A DNA stretch of 64,000 bases from SLHU01 sp009929975 (GTDB taxonomy: Bacteria > Bacillota > Clostridia > Saccharofermentanales > UBA5734), in the NCBI GenBank assembly GCA_040776905.1, contig JAXGZQ010000001.1, positions 744,001 to 808,000 of the forward strand. Reading direction: 5' to 3'. The notes under the pieces were generated by a model that saw only the letters and a list, made by a program, of their open reading frames with translations, was not told where the DNA came from and did not search any database. The position numbers and the translations under genes were made by a program. Shown piece by piece: positions 34,997-42,707 of this stretch (positions within the stretch are counted from its first letter, which is position 1; each line of letters starts with the position of its first letter).

Positions 34997-36394
34997 TCAG
35001 CTCCACAGACGATCGTATGAGCGTTCTTTGTCCCATTGTTCCGTGCTCTGCCACAGTCCGCCGCTATTGAGCCAGAGGTGTTCTTTCAGAACTTCGTCGT
35101 TAAAATTATCCGCTCCGAGGCCGGGCTGTTCAGGGACGACAAACGAACCCTCTTGAATGAGCGGCTGTTTGAGGCCGGTTACCAGCTGCTGCCAGTCCGG
35201 ATCATCGGGCGCATTGAACTCCATGGCGGCAAAATTCTCGGTACAGAGGCCCACATGACCGGTTGCCAGCGCGGCAACCGGAGTCTCACACATGTGCATG
35301 GCCATCGCGACATGATGTTTCTGAGCCATATCACCGATCTTTTTGCTTTCAGCGATGCCGCCGGCGGAACAGATGTCAGGATGAACCACCGCAACGCCTC
35401 CGGACTGGCACAGCGGTTCAAAATTTTCAACATAGGTGAGGTCCTCACCGCAGGCCAGCGGTGTTGATGTCGCCCGGCGCAGTTCGCGGTAAGCGTCCGG
35501 CATGGTACAGGGCATCACATCCTCAACCCACATCAGATTGTATTTTTCAAGCCGCTGCAGCAGCCGCTTCATGTCATCCAGTTCCAGATGGCCCAGGTGG
35601 TCGATCGCCAGCGGTGTCTGCCAGCCGATTACATCGCGGACCGCCCTGAGATGCTCTTCATAGCGGTCAAGCCCATGTTCGGTCACATGCATCAGGTTAT
35701 ACGGAGCCATAATCCAGTTATAGTCATCTTTCCGGAACGACATCGGTTTATCAACAACCGACATCAATCCCGTGGCCGCGTTGGTGGCCGGGCGATATTC
35801 CGGTGTCCGGATAATCTGGTCCAGATAGCGCTTCGGGCCGCTGAGAATCGGTTCATCGGGGAAAAATCCCTGAATCTCTTCAACACTCAAGGTGATCTTC
35901 CCCATGGTGAAGCCGAACCGTTTCATCCGCTCCAGCAGCGCTTTGCCTTTATCGGTGCCATTCGCGCGCTGTTCCATCGGAGTCTTCCCCAGATCACAAT
36001 ACATCGGCACGGTGTCCCGATAGCGGCCGCCCAGCATCTGGTAGACCGGCACCTGGTAGGCTTTCCCGGCCAGATCCCAGAGCGCGATTTCGATACCGCT
36101 GACACCACCGCCCTGTCGTGACGGTCCGCCGAACTGACGGATACGCCGGAACAGACGCTCCACTTCACAGGGGTTTTCGCCCACCAGCCGACTTTTCAGC
36201 ATGGCCGCATAGGACGGGCTGGCACCATCACGCACTTCACCAAGACCGACCAGGCCCTGATTGGTTTCGATTTTCAGCAGAATACAGCGCATGGAGGAAG
36301 ACTCGATCTCAGTCAGGCGCAGATCGGTGATCCTCAGCTGGGACGGTGCTCCATAAGTGTTGATACGGTCACGTGGTGTTTCTCTGTCTGCCAT
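34997..36394 (-). CDS. Enolase-superfamily sugar-acid dehydratase (mandelate racemase type)
   Basis: The product (465 residues) has the two-domain MR/enolase fold. The N-terminal capping domain has GLGEVRDGASPSY. The barrel metal ligands are probably the Asp of AIDHLGHLELDDM, the Glu of MWVEDVMPC and the Glu of LACGEDLTYVEN; a His follows in VAMAMHMCETP. These suit an acid-sugar dehydratase (for example of galactonate or rhamnonate type) that makes a 2-keto-3-deoxy acid. No clear Lys-x-Lys base was found. The ATG at 36394 follows AAAGGA. It is upstream of deoC in a two-gene operon. Substrate is not known. Confidence 0.86.
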   Translation of the reverse strand: MADRETPRDRINTYGAPSQLRITDLRLTEIESSSMRCILLKIETNQGLVGLGEVRDGASPSYAAMLKSRLVGENPCEVERLFRRIRQFGGPSRQGGGVSGIEIALWDLAGKAYQVPVYQMLGGRYRDTVPMYCDLGKTPMEQRANGTDKGKALLERMKRFGFTMGKITLSVEEIQGFFPDEPILSGPKRYLDQIIRTPEYRPATNAATGLMSVVDKPMSFRKDDYNWIMAPYNLMHVTEHGLDRYEEHLRAVRDVIGWQTPLAIDHLGHLELDDMKRLLQRLEKYNLMWVEDVMPCTMPDAYRELRRATSTPLACGEDLTYVENFEPLCQSGGVAVVHPDICSAGGIAESKKIGDMAQKHHVAMAMHMCETPVAALATGHVGLCTENFAAMEFNAPDDPDWQQLVTGLKQPLIQEGSFVVPEQPGLGADNFNDEVLKEHLWLNSGGLWQSTEQWDKERSYDRLWS

Positions 36395-36579
36395 ATGGCA
36401 CATCCTTTCTGTTTGCGGCGGTGATTTTGCAACCACATTTATTGTATCCGGCCTGCCGGCAAATAACAATCAGAGCCCGGAACGTCTTCCCTTTTCGTCC
36501 GCCTTTTTTCAGGCAGCCGATGATCCATCCGGCGGTCTATGATAAAGTAGAATCAGGAAATAGTAGAGGAGGCTGGACG

Positions 36580-37560
36580 ATGAGAGCGATTGTTCTGGAC
36601 CGGCCGGGCAAGCCGGCCGACTTATATGAAAAGGAAATGAAACGCCCGGACCCCGGTCCCGGGGAGATCCGGGTCCGGGTACACGCGGCCTCGCTGAACC
36701 CGGTTGACTATAAACTGGTCGCGGCCGGCCACCCCGACTGGATCTATCCGTTCATCCCAGGACTGGACGCCGCCGGGGTCATTGACGCGGTTGGCGAGCA
36801 GGCCGGCGGCTGGGCGGTTGGTGATGAAGTGTTCTTCCATGGTGATCTGTCACAGCCCGGTGTATTTGCTGAATACGCGATCACAACCGCGCATACCACA
36901 GCCCGACTGCCGCGAGGGCTCTCATTCATTGAGGCCGCGGCCCTGCCCTGTGCCGGAATGACGGCCTACCAGGCCGTTAAGCGAAAAATCAGCATGGCCG
37001 GAATGCGCAGCATTCTGATTCACGGCGGAGCAGGCGGTGTCGGCGGTTTCGCCATCCAATTGGCTCATCTGGCCGGACTTACGGTCATGACAACCTGTTC
37101 GCCGCAGAATAACCAGCTGGTACTTGAACTGGGTGCTGATTACGCGATTGACTACCGCAACGATGACGTCACCGATCGGGTCATGGAGCTGACCGCCGGA
37201 CAGGGTGCTGACGCGATTGTCAATACAATCAGCCCGGACAGCGCGAAAGAGGATATTGACCGCCTGGCCTTCAATGGACATCTCGTCTGTATCGCCGGTT
37301 TCCCTGATCTAAGCGATATCAACACAAGGGACCGGGCGATTTCCATTCATACGGTGGCACTGGGACGGGCTCATGTTTCCGGTGACCGGCATGCCCAGCA
37401 GGACCTGGCCCGGATGGCCGCGGAACTCGGACAACTGGCCGCCGATGGTAAGGTTCAGGCCATGGTTCGTGAAGTGATTGACCTGTCTGAAATACCCATG
37501 TGGCTGGAACAATTGTCCGGACGCCATGTGAACGGCAAGATCGTGGTCGATCTGACCTGA
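36580..37560 (+). CDS. Quinone-oxidoreductase-like (zinc-less MDR) dehydrogenase
   Basis: The 326-residue enzyme is a medium-chain dehydrogenase of the zeta-crystallin type. The N-terminal GroES-like part begins MRAIVLDRPGKPADLYEK, and the nucleotide-binding site is IHGGAGGVGGFAIQLA. The usual catalytic Cys-His zinc ligands are not seen, in line with the quinone oxidoreductase group that uses NADPH. The ATG at 36580 follows AGGAGG; the reading upstream to 36373 overlaps the divergent dehydratase and is rejected. A role in the island is unproven. Confidence 0.86.
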   Translation: MRAIVLDRPGKPADLYEKEMKRPDPGPGEIRVRVHAASLNPVDYKLVAAGHPDWIYPFIPGLDAAGVIDAVGEQAGGWAVGDEVFFHGDLSQPGVFAEYAITTAHTTARLPRGLSFIEAAALPCAGMTAYQAVKRKISMAGMRSILIHGGAGGVGGFAIQLAHLAGLTVMTTCSPQNNQLVLELGADYAIDYRNDDVTDRVMELTAGQGADAIVNTISPDSAKEDIDRLAFNGHLVCIAGFPDLSDINTRDRAISIHTVALGRAHVSGDRHAQQDLARMAAELGQLAADGKVQAMVREVIDLSEIPMWLEQLSGRHVNGKIVVDLT

Positions 37561-37563
37561 TAT

Positions 37564-37598
37564 GGAAAGGGGGGCTCTGATCAGAGCCCCTTTCCTTT
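37564..37598. terminator. Bidirectional terminator
   Basis: GGGGCTCTGA (37571-37580) pairs with TCAGAGCCCC (37581-37590), extended by GGAAA/TTTCC across a 2-base bulge, and followed by TTTAT. It lies between the oxidoreductase and the convergent kinase operon. Confidence 0.82.
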
Positions 37599-40134
37599 AT
37601 AGCTGATCAGACGGCGGCAGGCGGAAACGAAGATTGAAAATCGCGCCGCGTCCGTCTTCGGCATTCTCGGCCCAGATCCGCCCCTTCATTTCGGTCATAT
37701 AGTTCGCGCAGCTGTGCAGGCCGAAGCCGTGTCCACTGTCCTTGGTTGAAAAACCATAACTGAAAATATCTTCCAGCTGATTCTGTTGAATTCCCTTGCC
37801 GCTGTCCATGATCCGGACCAGAACCCTGTCCGGTTCACGCTGAACGGTGATGGCCAGCCTGCGCAGATCACGCCTGCCATCCTGAATTGATTCAATCGAG
37901 TTCTTGATCACATTGGTCAGGACATGGAACAGCCGCGTCCGATGGGCCAGCACCTCGACAGGCGCCTGATCTGTAAACTGAAGATCAATTGAATCACGCC
38001 GGATGGTTTTCTGGTACATCTCCAGAACATCGCCAAGAATCTGTACGACATCGACTGCTTCAAGATGGACCGCCTGCTCCGCCAGATCAGTCTGACTCTG
38101 GACGATCTCTTCAATCAGGCGGATTTTGTCATCGAACCGCGCCATCATGTCCTGCATGTCACGGCGGAATCGTTCGATCTGCGAACCCAGCGCCGCATAG
38201 AGCCGCAGAAGCTGCCGGCTGCCGGTATCCAGCTGAGCGGATCGCTCAAACTGGTCTATTTTCTGCCGTAGGAGCTGATTGGCTTTCTTCAGGTCCGGCA
38301 GTCCGCTTTGACCGGTCTGCGTCTGCATGGACTGAGCCAGCAGACGCACACTGTTCATCAGATTGGCGATATTGTGCAGAATTGCCGACGTATCTTCCAC
38401 TCCGCGGCGGCGGGCCTGCTCCATCAACTGATGATAACTGCCGTTCAGGCGGTCGAACAGACTGATCTCATGCAGTGTGGAACTGATATGCAATGCCAGG
38501 CTGCGATACTGCCTGATATCATAATGCTCCGGCTTGATCGCGATGAACCCGGAATAATGATCTCCGATAGTGAGGAAATGTGTCAGGATAAACGCGGGAT
38601 GGTCATTTTCGAACAGCAGACGCTCAACCATGTCCGCGCGGCTCAGTCTGCTTATCTGATCATGCCGCTGGCCGGAAATCGCTGACCAGGAATAACTGAG
38701 GTGATACTGGCTGAACAGATCCGTTCCAGCAGGATCATCAAACAGGAAAATATGACACCCCTGCACCCCGATCCGGGGCAGATTGTCATTCAATGAACGG
38801 TACAGGCTGTCTTTCTCAAAATTGGTGATCAGGATCTGGCCGACTTCCTTCAGTGTCGTCTGCTGATAGCGGTAGGCAATGTCCTGGCGGAATCGTGCGG
38901 TTGCCAGCCAATTCTGCAGAATCAACTGCATCTGGTGACAGAGATCATCGGCTCTGGTCCATATTGACCGATCCTCAGTGGTCAGGCATGACGGTAGAAT
39001 GGCACGCCGGAACCGAATGGCGAATGAACGCAGTCCGGGACTGATGACACGGGGCTCATTTTCCCGCAGCAGACGTTCGAAGGACAGCAGATATGAACGC
39101 TGCTGTTCCTTCTCCAGAGCCCGCCTGAAGTCAAGGATCAGCGCTTCAACCTGTCTGAGACTGAATGGCGTGTCATGGCTGAGCGGCACGGCAAGTCCGG
39201 TCGGCGGATCGATCTCCGGCTGACCATTTTGTGTCATGGCTGTCGCCGGTTGGCCGGACATGAGCAATGAATCACGGAACGGCAGGCAGCCGCAGGAATC
39301 ACGGTAAATGACCTGTCCCGGCACATATTCAATCAAAGATGAGTGATCCTCACCTTTGATCCGCCGGATCAGCTTGCGCGTGCTTTGGTAGCCAAGTTCA
39401 TACCAGGGGAAGTCGACGGTTGTCAGAGAAACACGGGAAAACCGTCCGGTATCACCGTCCTCGTAACTGGTTACGGCGATATCTTCCGGCACCCGCAGAC
39501 CGCGTTCCGTCAGCGCTTCGATGATCTCATATGTCTCCTCATTTGTCAGGGACATAATCGCGTCCGGTATGGCACCCTGAACATCCAGCAGGTAAGCAAC
39601 CGCCTGACGGCCGCGCTCTGAAACATTCAGCCCGGCCAGAATCTCCGAGTTAACATGGTACTGCGGGTCATAAAGCTGGTGGCGATCCATGACCTCCCGG
39701 TAGGCATCGGCCCGGTTATCCGGCCAGAACGGATCAATAAACGCGATGCGGCGGCAGCCATGCGTGACGATCAGATGTTCAGTCAATTCACGGATATACT
39801 TGTCTCCCTCGAAGACAATCCCGGGGGTATCGGACTGGGAAGAACCGATCGTCACCGTCGGCAGACCAGGCATAAGGCCGGACCGTTCATGCTCACGGCC
39901 TCCTCGTGCCCATCCCAGAAGCAGCAGACCATCCACACTGAACTGGGAAACCAGCTGCTGCAGCATATGGATCTGATCAGGATTCTCAGTCGTGAAATGG
40001 ACCAGAAAATGGGCGATCCGTATCACATTGACCTGAGATTCCCGTGCCGCGTCCGCGATCCCCGTCGCCAGAAGATTATGATACTCGTCGTAGGCGTCTT
40101 CATCAAGAAAGGCAATTGTCAGACGCTCATTCAT
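37597..40134 (-). CDS. Soluble sensor histidine kinase with LacI-type sugar-binding domain
   Basis: The 845-residue protein has no signal peptide or membrane helix. Residues 1-285 form a LacI/PBP effector domain: LTIAFLDEDAYDEYHNLLAT, then PEDIAVTSYEDGDTGRFSRV, ending with YRDSCGC at 277-283. A linker and GAF-like region follow (about 430-560), then the phosphoacceptor H587 in SAILHNIANLMNSV. The ATP-binding core is complete: N741/N745, D777-SGKG, FSYGFSTK and G801-HGFGL. It is therefore probably an active cytoplasmic kinase for a small sugar. The ATG overlaps the stop of the pseudokinase gene (ATGA). A REC protein at the head of the operon is the likely partner. Confidence 0.82.
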   Translation of the reverse strand: MNERLTIAFLDEDAYDEYHNLLATGIADAARESQVNVIRIAHFLVHFTTENPDQIHMLQQLVSQFSVDGLLLLGWARGGREHERSGLMPGLPTVTIGSSQSDTPGIVFEGDKYIRELTEHLIVTHGCRRIAFIDPFWPDNRADAYREVMDRHQLYDPQYHVNSEILAGLNVSERGRQAVAYLLDVQGAIPDAIMSLTNEETYEIIEALTERGLRVPEDIAVTSYEDGDTGRFSRVSLTTVDFPWYELGYQSTRKLIRRIKGEDHSSLIEYVPGQVIYRDSCGCLPFRDSLLMSGQPATAMTQNGQPEIDPPTGLAVPLSHDTPFSLRQVEALILDFRRALEKEQQRSYLLSFERLLRENEPRVISPGLRSFAIRFRRAILPSCLTTEDRSIWTRADDLCHQMQLILQNWLATARFRQDIAYRYQQTTLKEVGQILITNFEKDSLYRSLNDNLPRIGVQGCHIFLFDDPAGTDLFSQYHLSYSWSAISGQRHDQISRLSRADMVERLLFENDHPAFILTHFLTIGDHYSGFIAIKPEHYDIRQYRSLALHISSTLHEISLFDRLNGSYHQLMEQARRRGVEDTSAILHNIANLMNSVRLLAQSMQTQTGQSGLPDLKKANQLLRQKIDQFERSAQLDTGSRQLLRLYAALGSQIERFRRDMQDMMARFDDKIRLIEEIVQSQTDLAEQAVHLEAVDVVQILGDVLEMYQKTIRRDSIDLQFTDQAPVEVLAHRTRLFHVLTNVIKNSIESIQDGRRDLRRLAITVQREPDRVLVRIMDSGKGIQQNQLEDIFSYGFSTKDSGHGFGLHSCANYMTEMKGRIWAENAEDGRGAIFNLRFRLPPSDQL

Positions 40135-42707
40135 GCCTCCGCCTCCTTCCTGTCCGTCTGGTTGAATCGGATGACGATCGCCGCGTCCTGAGTGTCTGTC
40201 ATGGCATCCGCCAGAATCGATCCGCCCATATCCTGCATATAACTGAAACAGCTGTACAGACCGTAACTCTGGTAATCATCGCGCGCGGATTCGTATTGAA
40301 ACGCACGGTTAAGTGCGTCTGTATGCAGGCCGGTCCCGCTGATTCTCAACAGCGGACCTTCAGCGTCAATATCGGTCATCAGATGGATAACCCGCCGGTC
40401 AGGCGACAGCCCATGCATGGTTCTGCGCACATAATCGACCAGGGTGAAAAGGACAAAGAACATCTTAGCCCGATATACGCTGGCCTTGACCGGCTGCCTG
40501 AAGTCGCGGGTAATCCGGACCTGATACTGTGACAGGGCCTGATGATGCAGATTAAGTGCGTCTTCCAGCATCGGTATGATCAGATGCTCTTCAGCGTATT
40601 GATCGGTTCCGACATATTGCTGCTGTGTCGTCACCCATTGGCTGATCAGATCGATATGGCCTGACAGACGCTGCAGATTATAGTCCAACCGGTTCTGCAC
40701 CGTCGATACGGCGAGATCCAGCTGCAGATAGAATCTGGCCAGCATATGGCCTTTGCCACCGGGCGCAAACAGTGCGCCCAGGTCATCAAGTGAAGGGCGA
40801 AGCAGCTGGCCGGCCCTGATCAGGTCCGTCAGAGACTGGGACTGGACCTGCTCTTCAATCAGATTGTGTGAAACATGAATACTGTTGAGAACATTGCCGA
40901 TATTATGGAGAATATCAACCGCGATTTCCGCCATTCCTTCGCGATAGGCATTATCCACGAGCTGACGATACGCCGTATCCAACCGCTGCAGCAGCATGAT
41001 ACCGTGCAGTGCGGTACTGATATGGGTCGACAGCAGCTGATAAGCCGTTTCCTCCAGCAGGGTTCCAGCCCCGAACAGGACAAAGCCAAGAATCTCATCG
41101 GTGACATGAAGCAGGTAAGCCAGAGAGATACGCTCCTGATTCCCGCCCGACAAATCGCTCAGATGCTGTTTCAGACTGGCGGATTGTCCGTTCACAGGCT
41201 GCAGCTGTCCATCTCGATAATGATAGGCGATCGAGCAGTGCTCAAACAAATCAACATCACTCTCACGGCCGCCGAGAAAAGAATCCGATAAAAACAGGCA
41301 GCAGCTGCTGATTTCCAGACGGCGCATCGCGTCGGTCAGAGAGCGGGACAGATTGTCCATCGAGAAATCAAGCAGGAGCTCCTGGCTGATTATCTGGAGA
41401 TTCTGCTCGACAGCCCGTGCCTTCAGATCGGAGTTTCCGATCAGGCAGGCAGAACGTTCCTGAACAAGCGTCTGGGCCTGCATCAGCAGATCGCCGCCCC
41501 AGAGAAAGTCGTCCTGACGGTGGAGCAGCCAGGGATACAGTTGGGAACGCAGTGAGGCAATCACTTCGTTGATTCTCGCTTTATTGCTGATCCCTGCCAT
41601 CTGCTGGACCAAAGGCTGGAGAAACAGCTTTTCATCCCGCTGTCCACAGGCCGTGATGAAGGCATGAATCAATACGTTGAAATTGAGCTCAGCCCGTTGA
41701 TGCCGGCGTGCCAGCCGGGCAGCCATCGCCTCTATCTCCTCATCCGCTGCCTGGTCCAGGGGGATGTCTTGCTGCTGACAAGTTCCGGCAGCGCCGGTCT
41801 GGACATAATGCGGCAGACAACCACATGATTCACGGTAATGCACCCGTCCCATCCGGTTGATCTGGTCAACCATGGGAATGTGGCCGCTGCGTAAAAGCCG
41901 CGTGACATAGCGGCAGCCCATATAACCGAGTTCTCGCCAGGGAAAATAGACGGTCGAGCGGCCCGGGGTGGCAAAGCGCCCGTCATGACTGTCTTCATAT
42001 GTCACCACGGCGACGTCTTCAGGCACTCTCAGACCGCGTCGCTCCAATTCATCAATCAGATAGCCGGCCTCAATGATCTGGAGTGTAACAACCGCTTCAA
42101 TCTCGACACCCCGCTCGTCCAGCAGGATTGAAAGGGCTTTGCGGTTGCGCTCATCCTGATCCAGCCCGGTCAGAAGATCAGCGCTGACATAAAGCGCCGG
42201 ATCAGCCAACCCCGCCTCACGCATCTCTTTATCATAAAAATCCCGCCGGTTATCCGGCCGGTGATGTTCAATGTAGGCGATTTTTCTCAAACCATGCTCT
42301 TCAATCAGGTGGCGCGTTATCCGGCTGATATATTCGTCGCCTGAAAAATAAACGGACGGGATTTTCTCAAATATAGTCCCCATGCTGAGCATGGGAAGAC
42401 CGGCGAAGCGTTCCATGAACATGGCCTCATTGTACATGGGACCGGCCTGTGTCCAGCCGAGAAAGATCAGTCCATCGAGTTGGTACTGGCTGATATGGTC
42501 GAGTACCATGTGTACCTGATGGGAAAACTTATACGCGATATGGGAGGAATAGTAGCCGAACCGTATGATGTTGACATCAAGTTCCGCGGCGGCTTCAGCG
42601 ATGCCGATCAGAACATTATTATGAAAATCATTCTGCAGGTTATCATCGAGATAACCGATGGTCAACCGGGATTTATCAGTCATAAGCGGGTTGTGATCAT
42701 GAGTCAT
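40131..42707 (-). CDS. Degenerate kinase paralogue with LacI-type sugar-binding domain
   Basis: The 858-residue protein has the same order as its downstream neighbour: LacI-like effector domain (about 10-300, ending YRESCGC), GAF-like region, and kinase core. The phosphoacceptor H601 remains in DILHNIGNVLNSIHVSH. The N-box is VLFTLVDYVRRT instead of an Asn-bearing helix, and the G1 box reads ISGTGLHTD without the DxGxG. The G2 glycine pattern is also reduced to YQSYGLYSC. So ATP binding is probably lost and it may act as a phosphotransfer or sensing partner. The ATG at 42707 follows AGGAG by 8 bases and overlaps the end of the GGDEF gene by 11 bases. Confidence 0.8.
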   Translation of the reverse strand: MTHDHNPLMTDKSRLTIGYLDDNLQNDFHNNVLIGIAEAAAELDVNIIRFGYYSSHIAYKFSHQVHMVLDHISQYQLDGLIFLGWTQAGPMYNEAMFMERFAGLPMLSMGTIFEKIPSVYFSGDEYISRITRHLIEEHGLRKIAYIEHHRPDNRRDFYDKEMREAGLADPALYVSADLLTGLDQDERNRKALSILLDERGVEIEAVVTLQIIEAGYLIDELERRGLRVPEDVAVVTYEDSHDGRFATPGRSTVYFPWRELGYMGCRYVTRLLRSGHIPMVDQINRMGRVHYRESCGCLPHYVQTGAAGTCQQQDIPLDQAADEEIEAMAARLARRHQRAELNFNVLIHAFITACGQRDEKLFLQPLVQQMAGISNKARINEVIASLRSQLYPWLLHRQDDFLWGGDLLMQAQTLVQERSACLIGNSDLKARAVEQNLQIISQELLLDFSMDNLSRSLTDAMRRLEISSCCLFLSDSFLGGRESDVDLFEHCSIAYHYRDGQLQPVNGQSASLKQHLSDLSGGNQERISLAYLLHVTDEILGFVLFGAGTLLEETAYQLLSTHISTALHGIMLLQRLDTAYRQLVDNAYREGMAEIAVDILHNIGNVLNSIHVSHNLIEEQVQSQSLTDLIRAGQLLRPSLDDLGALFAPGGKGHMLARFYLQLDLAVSTVQNRLDYNLQRLSGHIDLISQWVTTQQQYVGTDQYAEEHLIIPMLEDALNLHHQALSQYQVRITRDFRQPVKASVYRAKMFFVLFTLVDYVRRTMHGLSPDRRVIHLMTDIDAEGPLLRISGTGLHTDALNRAFQYESARDDYQSYGLYSCFSYMQDMGGSILADAMTDTQDAAIVIRFNQTDRKEAEA

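Noticed and set aside
37597..42707. Classic membrane sensor kinases or LacI repressors
   Set aside because: No hydrophobic helix or helix-turn-helix was found in either protein; they are soluble fusions with kinase-like ends.
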